Source of the DNA: Elephas maximus indicus
Lineage: Eukaryota > Chordata > Mammalia > Proboscidea > Elephantidae
Length of the DNA stretch: 64,000 nucleotides
Direction: 5' to 3'
Assembly: GCF_024166365.1 (NCBI RefSeq)
Contig: NC_064831.1
Location: 31,052,768 to 31,116,767, forward strand
Shown: piece after piece, positions 33,330-44,405 of the stretch
Position numbering within the stretch: position 1 is the first letter of the stretch
Layout of the letters: each line of letters starts with the position of its first letter
The notes under the pieces: generated by a model
What the model saw: the letters and a program-made list of their open reading frames with translations, nothing else
Databases searched by the model: none
What the model was told of the DNA's origin: nothing
Translations under genes and position numbers: made by a program

Positions 33330-35240
33330 AGAGGAAAGGGTATGTGGTATTTTAGATAGAAAGTCAAGGAAGCTGTAGCTGACATCAACAGTGCCCTGCC
33401 CACATTCCCTAGGTACTCTGGGACAATTCTGTACAAGCCAAACTTACTGAAAGCACTTGTGACCCAATGCCTGTGGCCTGAGGGGTTCTCTCTGGGTATA
33501 CATGGTACAAGCCCATGCTGGGGGAATAGTCTTCAGCCAATGGCAAAAGGGAGTTGAAGGACAAACACTCCAGTTTCCCTGCCCCCCTTGTGTGGGACAA
33601 ATTTGCTGTGTGTCCCACACATCTTGCAGAGGTTCCCAGTGGGATAGAACTCCAGTTGTCCTCAGTGGTAACCTGCTCATTAAAGATCTCTGTATTGGTT
33701 CCTTCACGTTGCTGTCGCACTTCTCCACTCCTCTGCCAGTACTTCCTGGTATTTCATTTTAGAAATACCACTTGCACTCAGATCCTTAGTTCTGGGGGAA
33801 GTCAGCCTAAGTCAGTAGGTTCTAGAAGTGGTCCAAGGAAGAAGACCCTCAGAATGGGATTCTAGAATTGGATCACTTCCTGGTGAGATGGCAGCAAGGA
33901 CCCCATCACTGTTGGTAAGTGATAATCCCTGGTGTGCTGTAGCATCACAATGACTAAGATTCTTACTTGTGGGAAATTAGGGTGGTGTGCAGGTGGAATA
34001 AAATGCACTGGCTTATACAGTAGCTCTTGTAATTTAAAGATATGGGGGCAATGGTAATTATAAGAATTATGGAGTTGGTCGGTTGTTGTTAACTCCATAG
34101 AAGCCACGAAGGAAGAAAATAACAGGCTCAGGTCAGGTAGCAATTAACTTTGAACATGTTTTGAAAGCCAGAAATCCTCCATCGCATCATTTAGAGGGAG
34201 TCTCATGCCCTACAGACAGAGGGTGGACTGAACTGAAAAATAAGACCCAAGATTTGATCTTAAGTGCAACAGAGCTAAAAAGGAGATTGAAATTACAGCT
34301 CCAGGAGGTCTCTCTAAAGTCAAGGACTTGAAAGGGGGGGAGTCCTGAGACCTCCGATGTGGATATTTGGGTGGATGGCTTAAGGACCTTGAACCTCCAG
34401 ATTCTTCTAAATACCCTGCCCCAGCAGAAACAGCCCCCTTTTCTTTGCTAGAGGAAAGCAATCTCCTGTTGCCTGGAGACTGTGCAAAAGCCTCACCTAG
34501 GGCTGATGCCTTGCAAAATGATGCTCGTCAGGAAGATCTTTCCCTGTTTCTCTTCATTGCATCTAGACCATTAATTATAAGTTTTAATATGGGCCAAGCT
34601 GAGAAATAGTGTTATATGAAGAAAGTGATTATTTCCCCAAAGTACCACAGATCCTGGCTTATATGCATCAACAGGAACTGGGAGAATATGCCTGGAGATG
34701 GATCTTAAAGGTGTGGGACCAGGAAGGGCAGATTATAAGGCTAGGTAGGGGAGAGTTTATTAATATGGGTGCATTACCCAGTAAGCCAGGATTTAATATC
34801 CTGGTAGGATACAAAGAACTGTCCCTAATACATTGTTAGAATGGCTCCTTGAAACTTGAAAACAAGGAGGTAGAGATGCTACAACTTCTTAGATGAGATG
34901 AGGAAGGAGTCAAAAGTCTCAGTGAGATTAGAAGACTGCATTTATTATGTAATAGCAGAGAACCCACCAGCTGACTATGTTCCCAGGGAGGACACAGAGG
35001 ACACTTTTTCACTTAAATGATAAGGAATGTGTTATTGTGTTCTGAGAAGCTCAGGACTGCTTATCCTCTACATCAAGACTGAGGGTAGGAGATGCCCCAG
35101 AGTCAGTGGGAATAACAAGATTGTAAAGGCCAGGTTGGTGGCACTAGACCATCAGAGGCAAGGAGGATGTGATTATGATCACATACATAGACATGAATAA
35201 GTCTTAGGGACATAATGTTGAAGAGGGAAAAAAAAATCGA
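33330..35240 (+). mobile_element. Degenerate endogenous retrovirus-like stretch (ERVL/MaLR-like, tentative)
   Basis: LTR-like left part (33380-33860) followed by a stretch with a short gag-like frame at 34609-34839 and another at 34367-34609. The text style (agtgatatttccc..., ggtgtgggaccaggaagg) resembles internal sequence of class III elements, but I cannot place boundaries, a primer-binding site or a second LTR. All frames are broken. It could be another old repeat. Confidence 0.4.
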
Positions 35241-35781
35241 GTCCCAGAAGAACACAAGAGTCATTTAGATTTACAAAATATACACATTGATGTTAGAAGT
35301 CTTAAGATGGGCCAAGGTGGTGGGTACACATAATGAAATTGTATATGTCTCTAAGTCGTTGTTGTTAGGTGCCATCCAGTCAAATTCTGACTCTTGGTGA
35401 CCCTATGTACAACAGAACGGAAGACTGCCTGGTTCTGTGCCATCCTCACAATCTTTGCTATGTTTGAGCCCATTGTTGCAGCCACTGTGTCAGTCTACCT
35501 TGTTGAGGGTCTTCCTCTTTTTCACTGACCCTCTATTTTACCAAGCATGATGTCCTTCTCCAGGGATTTGTCCCTCCTGATAACATGTCCGAAGTATGTG
35601 AGACGAAGTCCTGCGTCCTAGCTTTTAAGGAGCATTCTGGCTGTACTTCTTCCAAGACACATTTGTTCATTCTTCTGGCAGTCCACGGTATATTCAATAT
35701 TCTTCATCAACACCATAATTCAAAGGCATCAATTCTTCTTCAGCCTTCCTTATTCATTGTCTAGCTTTCATATGTGTATGA

Positions 35782-35797
35782 AAAAAAAAAAAAAAGA
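35782..35797. repeat. Poly(A) insertion with 10-bp duplication
   Basis: A run of about 14 A plus GAA sits between two copies of ATGTGTATGA (35772-35781 and 35798-35807) inside the RTE. It looks like an insertion consisting of the tail only. Confidence 0.65.
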
Positions 35798-36106
35798 ATG
35801 TGTATGAGGCGACTGAAAATACCATGGCTTGGGTCAGGTGCATCTTAGTCCTCAAGGTGACATCTTTGCTTTTGAACACTTTAAAGAGGTCTTTTGTGGC
35901 AGATTTGCCCGGTGCAATTTTGTCATGTGATTTCTTGACTGCTGCTTCCAAGGGAACTGAATGTAGATCCAAGTAAAATGAAATCCTTGACATCAATATT
36001 TTCTGTTTATCATGATACTGCTTACTGGTCCAATTGTGAGGATTTCTGTTTTCTATATGTTGAGGTATAATCCATACTGAAGGCTGTGGTCTTTGATCTT
36101 CATCAG

Positions 36107-36576
36107 TGTAGGGTAAAGCTATTCAGCTATATGCATTCCCTCCTAATGGAATCAGCTTTGCTCTGCCCTGAAGCATGCTGGGGATGAATTCGGGATGGAC
36201 TCAGGCTAAGGCACAACACTGGGAGTGGCATGACTGGGCCAGCGGCCAAGGCCGAGAAATGCCTTAGCAACAGGAAGGAAAACATCAGGGCCTGGATGTG
36301 AAGTCCCTGGGAATACTGACTGCCCAAGGACGTGGAAGAAAAACAATGAGCCTTGGTCCCAGCTGGAAGGGTACATAAGTCTGTGTCACTTGCTAGGTGG
36401 TTGTGGAGCACTAAACTGGTCCAGCCGCCACCCTGGGCCAGCCGCCACCCTGGGCCACAGTCCTATAAGCTTCCCAAATAAACCATATGTCATGATCGCT
36501 GGTTCTGGAGTCTTTCTTTGGTCTCTTTGAGATGCGGCTGACCTTGGGTTAAGGTGCCACGGGGTTGTAGCCAACA
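36107..36576 (+). mobile_element. Solo LTR (different family) inserted in RTE, 5-bp TSD
   Basis: 470 bp, TGTAGGG...CCAACA, flanked by ATCAG (36102-36106 and 36577-36581). RTE text (cttcatcag|taaacgctt) rejoins exactly when it is removed. It has AATAAA at 36477-36482 and a perfect 17-bp tandem pair (36421-36437, 36438-36454). Strand is inferred from the AATAAA. It resembles neither the MaLR-like LTR at 664 nor the one at 8488. Confidence 0.85.
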
Positions 36577-37225
36577 ATCAGTAAACGCTTAAGTCCTCTT
36601 CCCTTTTAGCAAGCAAGGTTGTGTCATCTGCGTAATGCAGGTTGTTAATGAGTCTTCCTCCAATCCTGATGCCCTGTTCTTCTTCATATAGTCCAGCTTA
36701 GCATACAGATTGAATAAGTAGAGTGAAAGGATAAACCCTGATGCACACCTTTCCTGATTTTAAACCACAAACAATCCCCGTATTCTGCTCGAAGGACTGA
36801 CTGCCTCTTGGTCTAAGTACAGGTTCCACATGAGCGCAATTAAGTGTTCTGGAGTTCCCATTCTTCGCAATGTTATCCGTAATTTGTTATGATCCACACA
36901 GTCGAAAACCTTTGCATAGTCAATAAAACACAAGTAAACATCTTTCTGGTATTCTGCTTTCAGTCAAGATCCATCTGACATCAGCAGTGATATCCCTTGT
37001 TCCAGGTCCTCTTCTGAATCCGGCCTGAATTTCTGGCCGTGCCCTGTTGGTGTGCTGCTGGAACTGCTTTTTAACAGTAATAAGTTTTTTTCCCTTAAGC
37101 CAGGTGGTCACTTTATTATTATTCTCTACACTTTACACACCTAAGTTTTGAATGTATTTAAAAAAAATAATTAAAAAAAAACCTAACCACAATTCCGCAC
37201 TTTTTGTGAGTCTCAGTATAGTTAA

Positions 37226-37462
37226 AAGAACTTGGGTATTGGGCTTTGGCATCAGGTACACTCAAATTCAAGCCCCAGGTCTGTCTGTATGTTAGAAAAG
37301 TTGCTGTGTCTGAGCCATGGTTTCTCACCAGTAAAATAATCTAATATCTATCCAGCACGTATATCCAGCACATATTAGTAAGGATTAAATGAGGTAATTT
37401 AAATAGATCTTATAACCAGTGCCTGGCCCATATCAGGTACTTAACAAATAATGATCATTATT
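37226..37462 (+). repeat. MIR SINE
   Basis: attcaagccccaggtctgtc ... atgagccatggtttct-like segment ... agtgcctggcccatatcagg ... aataatgatcattatt. Confidence 0.75.
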
Positions 37463-37651
37463 CAATAACTTTGTCTGACTTCCCATGTTTTCCCCCTTTT
37501 AGAAATTTCCCATCTTCCTCATTTACCCAGATTCAACTTATTTCCTGCAAGCAAAGCATTGTGATGGGTGGGCTACGCCTTAATGTTTATTTATATTTTA
37601 AGTTAGTTTTCAAATGTTCTTATTTCTTTTGATCCTCTCTTTCAATCCTCA

Positions 37652-37820
37652 GGGGCCTTGGTGGCACAGTGGTTAAGAGCTCAGGTTGCTAACAAAAGGG
37701 TCAGCAGTTCGAATCCACCAGCTGCTCCTTAGAAACCCTATGGGGCAGTTCTATCCTGTCCTATAGGGGTGCATTAAGTTAGAATCAACTAGACGGCAAT
37801 GGTTTGCTTTTTTGGTTTAG
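37652..37820 (+). mobile_element. AfroSINE, short type
   Basis: ggggccttggtggcacagtg ... gctgctccttagaaacccta ... gtcctataggggtgc, tail gacggcaatggtttgctttt. Confidence 0.9.
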
Positions 37821-37874
37821 CATGAGGAGCCCAATGGTAGAAACTCAAAAATCTTAGCAAATGAATAAAGGTAG

Positions 37875-38038
37875 CAAATAAGAAAAGCACTATTATCTCC
37901 AATTTATAAGTGTTTAAACTGAGTTTCAAAGGTTAAGATGTGGCATAGAGCCACATAAGCAGTAAACTGGGCAGAATTTGCACTTGAATCCAGATGCCAG
38001 ATTCTGGTTCTTTTCATTACCCTACTTCCTTTCAAATT
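37875..38038 (-). repeat. MIR SINE, antisense
   Basis: attatctccaatttataagt ... actgagtttcaaaggttaag ... gaatttgcacttgaatccag. Confidence 0.7.
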
Positions 38039-38576
38039 GTGCTATATTAACGTAGACCATTGTGATTAAGATGTATCAATCTGTACGATCTTGATTTTGA
38101 AATGAAATTCTTAGTTTTATCGAAGCAAGACAGTGCTTATAAGGATAAACAATAGCCACCTGCCTTTCCCCTCATCTAATTATGGCTTTCTTAGAGGCAA
38201 TCACTTTCAACTCTTTTAGAGGTTTCCCCCGAGTATTTATATCTAAAGAATATGCTTAAAGAGACATATCGTGTTTTTTTTTCAAATCAAGGCATCGTTT
38301 GTTGATTTCCTACTATGAAAAGAGGAGTCTTTAATTATCTTAAAATACTAGCTCACACACACTATCTCACTTCCTTCATCTTAATACGGTTTTATCACAA
38401 TCTTTGATAATTTTCTTCTTCTATGTTGTCTCAGTTCTCTCCAGGTTACTTTCCTTTCTCTCCTACTTTCATGTTAGACTATCCTCAAATGTCTGGTGAG
38501 CCTTGGCTGTCCATTTATATTTAAGAAAAGTCTGTTTTCAGCATTCCCCGGGCACCTCCGCCTTCGTACAGCACAA
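38039..38576. other. No recognised feature
   Basis: No gene or repeat recognised. Confidence 0.4.
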
Positions 38577-38863
38577 GCAGTCCCTGGGTTAGGAATGTCC
38601 TTGGTTGCCCTTGAATGTTATGTAAATTTGCCCTCACTCTGAAATGATTGAACCAACCCCTACTTGCAACATATGCATCACAATCACCTTCACTTGCTGT
38701 GTGCGTACCTTTTAAATCACTGGAAAGGCTTTGGGCCTTTTTTTTCTTGCACTATATAAGGCTAAATGAGAACCAGATGCACCTGTTCCGACTTACTGAC
38801 AAATTCAACTTAAAGACTTTAAGGTACGGTTAGGAATGGACCTCGTCAGTAACTCAGGGACTG
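38577..38863. mobile_element. Short inverted-repeat DNA transposon (MITE-like)
   Basis: The left end (cagtccctgggttaggaatg) and the reverse complement of the right end (cagtccctgagttactgacg) match over about 15 bp as terminal inverted repeats. Length is about 287 bp, too short for a transposase. A related half-copy lies at 5560-5690. Superfamily not determined. Confidence 0.6.
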
Positions 38864-38872
38864 TCTGTAACT

Positions 38873-38982
38873 CAAAAACCAACCAACCCAGTGCCGTCGA
38901 GTCAATTCCGACTCATAGAGACCACATAGGACAGAGTAGAACCGCCCTATGGAGTTTCCAAGGAGCGCCTGGCGGATTCAAA
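38873..38982 (-). mobile_element. AfroSINE, antisense, 5'-truncated, with TSD
   Basis: aaaaaccaaccaacccagtg ... tttccaaggagcgcctggcg. Flanked by CTGTAACT at 38865-38872 and 38983-38990. The tRNA head is missing. Confidence 0.85.
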
Positions 38983-38990
38983 CCTGTAAC

Positions 38991-39479
38991 TACTGACTTC
39001 CATTTCTGACATTTTCTGGAGTTCCACAACGGTGACCAGCTTGTTACTGCTGGACACTCTACTGCAGGAAGCCGGGTTTTATCTTCCTTTTCTCTAAGTC
39101 AGTTATTCCTTGTCCATCGACTTTTCATCTTCTAAAATGTCCTTGTCATCTCTCTCCTGTTCTCTTTGGAGATTTTTTATACAGGTTTTAGTCCTTTATC
39201 ATTATTTTTAGGGATTTTTGAAAGGAAGTGCAGATAAACACTTTTTACCCAGAAGTCTACATTGCTAATTTTGACTTCTCTTGAATTTTCAGTATTAGCC
39301 AATTACTAATGGTTAGTATTGGCTCAAAGCACATGCATAAAAATATCTCTGAATAACTATTTTACCAGTTGTCTGTCAAAGCCTGTTTTACACTGAAAAC
39401 CTCAGCCTGCATTTCTGGTAATAATAGTAATAAGATACTTCATACTTAAGCATCACTCATACATGAGACTTTCATACCG
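38991..39479. other. No recognised feature
   Basis: No gene or repeat recognised. Confidence 0.4.
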
Positions 39480-39830
39480 AGAGCAAGGTGAGCAGGGTGA
39501 ACCCATGGGGGGCAGGACTGGTGTGGAGCATCGGATCCTGAGCAGGGTGAGGTAGGCTTCCACAGGGAGCACTGCTTGGTGTGCGTGGGCAAAGTCAGGG
39601 CAGGCAGAAAGGAGGATCCTTGCAGAGTGGTGGCCTAATACAGGGTGCCAGATCTCGAGCAAGATGAAAACAACATCTACACTGTGGAGTGGCCTAGGGT
39701 GAGGTGTCAGAGCCCAAGTGGGGTGACTGGGATCTCTAGATGGTGGAAGTGGCCTGGCACAGGGTCAGAGCGCAAGCAGGGTGAGGAGGGCATCCTTGCA
39801 GGGAGGTGCAGTGGCAGCAATGGGAGATTG
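39480..39830. repeat. Degenerate tandem repeat, GC-rich
   Basis: Repeated imperfect units of roughly 55-75 bp, anchored by agcagggtgaggagg or variants (about 39540, 39775) and by gtggcctggcacagggt or variants (about 39630, 39690, 39750). The units have diverged. It may be the inner repeat of an old LTR. The frames at 39453-39917 are by-products. Confidence 0.55.
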
Positions 39831-39999
39831 ATTATTTACCAAGAGGTTACTCAAATAAGTAAATATATTAAGGATAATGGGTGTCAGGTTTCTTACCACA
39901 AGAGAATGGAGTCATAAATATGGAGAGGAAAAAAACTAGAATAAATTCTAAGGTGTTAGACTGGAATGCGAAGTTAATGGCGTGAATTTAGGAATTGTA

Positions 40000-40193
40000 A
40001 ACCAGTTGCCATCGAGTCAACTCTGACTCGTGGTGACCTCATGTGTGTCACAGTAGAATTACGCTCTGTAGGGTTTTCAATGGCTGATTTTACAGAAGTC
40101 GATGTGCTTCTGAGGTCCCTCTGGTGGATTCGGACCTCCAACCTTTTGGTTAGTAACCAAGTGTGTTAACCATTTGTACCACCAGGGACTCCC
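40000..40193 (-). mobile_element. AfroSINE variant B, antisense
   Basis: ccagttgccatcgagtcaac ... gtagggttttcaatggctga ... catttgtaccaccagggact. Confidence 0.85.
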
Positions 40194-40438
40194 ATCTATA
40201 ACTACCTGGATGTAACTAGGGATGTAAATGGGTAAATGTATATGTGTGTGAACACTTTCCCTAGCTCTGTCCACTGAAAATGCCTGAGAACTATGAACCC
40301 AAATTGCAACCAGCAGGTCTACCCAGATTGTGGCTCTTGAATACCATTCACAACTTAGAGGAACCAGGGCTCCTCGGCAGTGTGCCAGGTCTAAAGCAAA
40401 CAAAAATACACCAAATAGTAAGTGAATAAGAAATTACT
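40194..40438. other. No recognised feature
   Basis: Spacer with no recognisable gene. Its right edge is the left L1 target duplicate. Confidence 0.4.
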
Positions 40439-42867
40439 CCTACATAAGTAGAAAAACATACCTTGCTCATGGACAGGAAGGCTTAACATTGTAAAAATGT
40501 CTATTCTACCAAAAGCCATCTATAGATACAATGCAATTCTGATCCAAATTCCAACGACATTTTTAATGAAATGGAGAAACAAATCGCCAACTTCATACCA
40601 AAGAGAAAGAGGCCTTGAATAAAGCATTACCGAAAAAGAACAAAGTGGGAGGTCTCACTCTACCTGATTTTAGAAGCTATTATACTGCCACAGTAATCAA
40701 AACAGCCTGGTACTGGTACAACAACAGATACATAGACCAATGGAACAGAATTGAGAATCCAGACATAAATCCATCTACAGATGAGCAGCTGATACTTGAC
40801 AAAGGCCCAAAGTCAGTTAAATGGGGGAAAAGACAGTCTCTTTAACAAATGGTGCTGGCATAACTGGATATCCATCTGCAAAAAAACGAAAACAAGATCC
40901 ATACCTCACACCATGCACAAAAACTAACTCAAAATGGATCAAAGGCTGAAATATAAAATCTAAAACGATAAAGATCATGGAAGAAAAAACAGGGACAATG
41001 CTAGGAGCCCTAATACATGGCATAAAGAGTATACAAAACATTACTAACAATGCAGACAAGAAACTAGATAACTGCGAACTCCTGAAAATCAAACACCTAT
41101 GCTCATCCAAAGACTTCACCAAAAGAGTGAAAAGATTACCTACAGACTGGGAAAAAGTTTTTAGCTATGACATTTCTGATCAGCACCTGATCTCTAAAAT
41201 CTACATGCTAGTACAAAAACTCAACTACAAAAAGACAAATAACCCAATTAAAAAATGGGCAAAAGATATGAACAGGCACTTCACTCAAGAAGACATTCAG
41301 GTAGCTAAGAGATACATGAGGAAATGCTCATGATCATTAGCCATTAGAGAAAAGCAAATCAAAACTACAATGAGATTCCATCTCACCCCAAGAAGGCTGG
41401 CATTAACCCAAAAAACACAAAATAATAAATGTTGGAGAGGTTGTGGAGAGACTAGAACACTTCTACACTGCTGATGGGAATGTAAAATGGTACAACCACT
41501 TTGGAAATTGATTTGGCGCTTCCTTAAAAAGCTAGAAATAAAACTACCATATGATCCACCAATCCCACTTCTTGGAATATATCCTAGAGAAATAAGAGCC
41601 TTTACACGAATAGATACATGCACACCCATGTTCACTGCAGCACTGTTTACAATAGCAAAAAGATGGAAGCAACCAAGATGCCCATAAATAGATGAATGGA
41701 TAAGTAAATTATGGTATATTCACACGATGGAATACTACACATCCATAAAGAACAGTGATGAATCCATAAAACATTTCATAACATGGAGGAATCTGGAAGG
41801 CATCATGCTGAGTGAAATTAATCAGTTGCAAAAGGACAAATATTATATAAGATCACTATTATAAGAACTGGAGAAATAGTTTAAACAGAGAAGAAAATAT
41901 TCTTTGATGGTTACGAGGCGGGAGGGAGGGAGAAAGGGAGAGGGGTTTTCACTAATTAGATAGTAGATATGAACTACTTTAGGTGAAGGGAAAGACAACA
42001 CACAATATAGAAGAGGTCAGCACATCTGAACTAAACCAAAAGCAAAGAAGTCTCCTGAATAAACTGAATGCTTCAAAGGCAGGGTAGCAGGGGGAGGCGT
42101 TTGGGCACCATGGTTTCAGGGGACATCTAAGTCAGTTGGCATAATAAAATCTATCAAGATAACATTCTGCATCCCACTTTGTAGCGTGGCACCTGGGGTC
42201 TTAAATGCAAGCACCCATCTAAAATGCATCGATTGGTCTCAACCCGCCTGAAGCAAAGGAGAATGAAGAACACCAAAGACACAAGGTAATTATGGGCCCA
42301 AGAGACAGAACGGGCCACATAAACCACAGACTACATCAGCCTGAGACTAGAGGAACTAGATGGTGCCCGGCTACAATCGATGACTGCTCTGACAGGGAAC
42401 ACAACAGAGAACCCCCGAGGGAGCAGGACAGCAGTGGGATTGAGACTCCAAATTCTTGTAAAAAGGCCAGACTTAATGGCCTGACTGAGACTAGAAGGAC
42501 CCTGGTGGTCATGGTCCCCAGACCTTCTATTAGCCCAAGACAGGAACCATTCCAAAAGCCAACTCTTCAGACAGGGATTGGACTGGACGATGGGTTGGAG
42601 AGGGATGCTGGTGAGGAGTGAGCTTCTTGGAACAGGTGGACACTTGAGACTATGTTGGCATCTCCTGCCTGGAGAGGAGATGAGAGGGCAGAGGGGGTCA
42701 GTAGCTGGCCCAATGGACACGAAAAGAGAGAGTGGAGGGAAAGAGTGTACTGTCTTATTGGGGGAGAGCAATAAAGGGTATATAGCAAGGTTTGTATAAA
42801 TTTTTGTATGAGAGACTGACTTGATTTATAAACTTTCACTTAAAGCACAATAAAAATTAAAAAAATA
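40439..42867 (+). mobile_element. 5'-truncated L1, 11-bp TSD
   Basis: A 2.43-kb insertion flanked by AAGAAATTACT (40428-40438 and 42868-42878). ORF2 C-terminal fragments: 40615-40845 (N-K-A-L-P-K-K...L-P-D-F), 40977-41333 and 41487-41687, in different frames, so broken. The 3' UTR (41900-42860) shares phrases with 1-487 and ends in a CAATAAAAATT signal and an A-rich tail. This is among the youngest insertions here. The ORFs at 42292-42839 are UTR shadows. Confidence 0.95.
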
Positions 42868-43652
42868 AAGAAATTACTGCATGGGAGGTACCTATGCTAA
42901 AATTTATTCATTATTTATCTGAAATTAAAATGTAACTGGGCATCTTTTGTTTTATTTGGGAAGCCTACTCCTTGGAGAAATGGCTGATTCCAAGGCCAGG
43001 GCAGGGAAAGTACAAGGTGAGCCTAGAACAAGTACAAGGTGAGCTAGAAAGCGAGAAAATGTTTGAAGAACAATCGGGCCAAAAAGATAAGAAGCCAATT
43101 TAAGGGGATCCCACTGGCCAAATATGGGACAATTGAAGTATCAAGATAAATAATTGTAATAGATTATAACCCACTGAACAAAATAGGAAATCATAAGCCC
43201 ATACTGATATCATAAATAAAATAATAAATGAAAAGTTTGATGAGGGATAGGATATTTATTTAGATCTAAAGTATCTCCTCACAAAATACTGGTTAATTTC
43301 AAAGGGAAAACAATAGTAACTTCATCATGGAGAAGCCTGGCAACACCACTGTAACCAACTGATTAAAGTGGATATCATTAGTAATAGGACAAATCAAAAT
43401 TGTGCACCACCCGATGAGACCCAAGGACACAGCATCACTTCAGTGATATTCCTGCTGAACACAAACACACTCAAACTAAGGGATATTCCATAAGCTAACT
43501 GGCTGTAATCCTCAAAAGTATCAGGGTCATGAAAGTCAAAGAAAGGCAGAGGAACAGTTTCAAAATAAAGGAGACTAAGGAGATATGGCAAACGTATCCT
43601 AAAGCGAATCCTTTATTTTGCTATAAAGGATATTATTACGACAATTGGTGAA

Positions 43653-43808
43653 ACTGGAGTCCTGGTGGCGCAGTGGTTAAGCATTTGGCTAACTAAAAAG
43701 GTCCACAGTTCAAATTCACCAGCCACTTCTTGGGAACCCTATGGGACAGTTCCACTCTGTCCTATAGGGTCACTATGTATCGAAACTGACTCGGTGGCAA
43801 AGGGATTT
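43653..43808 (+). mobile_element. AfroSINE, short type
   Basis: ggagtcctggtggcgcagtg ... gtcactatgtatcgaaactg ... ggtggcaaagggattt. Confidence 0.9.
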
Positions 43809-43828
43809 GAGGGTTAGTTAGAAGTCCC

Positions 43829-44021
43829 TGTGTGGTACAAATGCTTACTGTGCTCAACTGCTGACCAAAAAGTTGGAGGTTCAAGTCTACCTGAGAGACG
43901 TCTTGGAAGATCTACCTGAAAAAAAAACAAAAAACAATTGAAAACGCTGTGCAGCACAGTTCTACTCTGACATACGTGGGGTTGCCATGAGTTGGAATCA
44001 ACTTGATGGCAACTGGTAGTT
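43829..44021 (+). mobile_element. AfroSINE variant B
   Basis: aagtccctgtgtggtacaaa ... gtggggttgccatgagttgg ... gatggcaactggtagttt. An A-rich internal stretch near 43918-43936 is an expansion. Confidence 0.85.
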
Positions 44022-44042
44022 TACTGGATATTTAGATGGTAA

Positions 44043-44187
44043 AAAAAAAACCACTGCCGACTCATAGTGACCCTATAGGACAGAGTAGAACGGCCCCATA
44101 GTTTCCAAGGAGCACCAGGCAGATTTGAACTGCTGACTTCTTGGTTAGCAGCCGTAGCACTTAACCACTACGCCACCAGGGTTTCCA
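44043..44187 (-). mobile_element. AfroSINE, antisense, 13-bp TSD
   Basis: Flanked by ATTTAGATGGTAA (44030-44042 and 44188-44200). The body has gtttccaaggagcaccaggc and accactacgccaccagggtt. Confidence 0.95.
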
Positions 44188-44405
44188 ATTTAGATGGTAA
44201 TGATTATCAATATTAATTTCCTGATTTTGAAGGTTGCACTGTGATCACGTAGGAGAATGTCCCCCTCTGTAGGAAATACTAAAGTATGTAAGTGTAGTGA
44301 GGCATCAGGTTTGTAACTTTAAGTAGCTCAAGATAAAAAAAGTTCTTTGTACTGTACTTGCAACTTTTCTGTAAGTTTCAGATTGTTCTAAAATAATAAA
44401 AAAAA

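Larger units (their letters stand above)
35357..37080 (-). mobile_element. RTE-clade LINE, antisense, split by a solo LTR
   Basis: Host pieces are 35357-36106 and 36577-37080. The 3' end (gttgttgttaggtgcc) is at the left; RT sequence is at the right. The RT box near 36627-36638 is Tyr-Ala-Asp-Asp on the minus strand. Frames survive only in scraps (35996-35754, 37111-36920). 5'-truncated within the RT region. Confidence 0.9.
42890..44405 (+). repeat. L1M/HAL1-like 3' end with three SINE insertions
   Basis: ctactccttggagaaatggc ... ataaataattgtaatagatt ... aaaccattatt-type A-rich text ... gattttgaaggttgcactgt ... gcaacttttctgtaagtttc, then aataataaaaaaaa. Interrupted at 43653-43808, 43829-44021 and 44043-44187 by AfroSINEs. 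Confidence 0.75.

Noticed and set aside
33409-33865. Overlapping frames on both strands around 33.4-33.9 kb
   Set aside because: Inside an LTR-like repeat, no domain, both strands open by chance.
42292-42839. Frames of 90-146 codons on both strands
   Set aside because: All fall in the L1 3' UTR.
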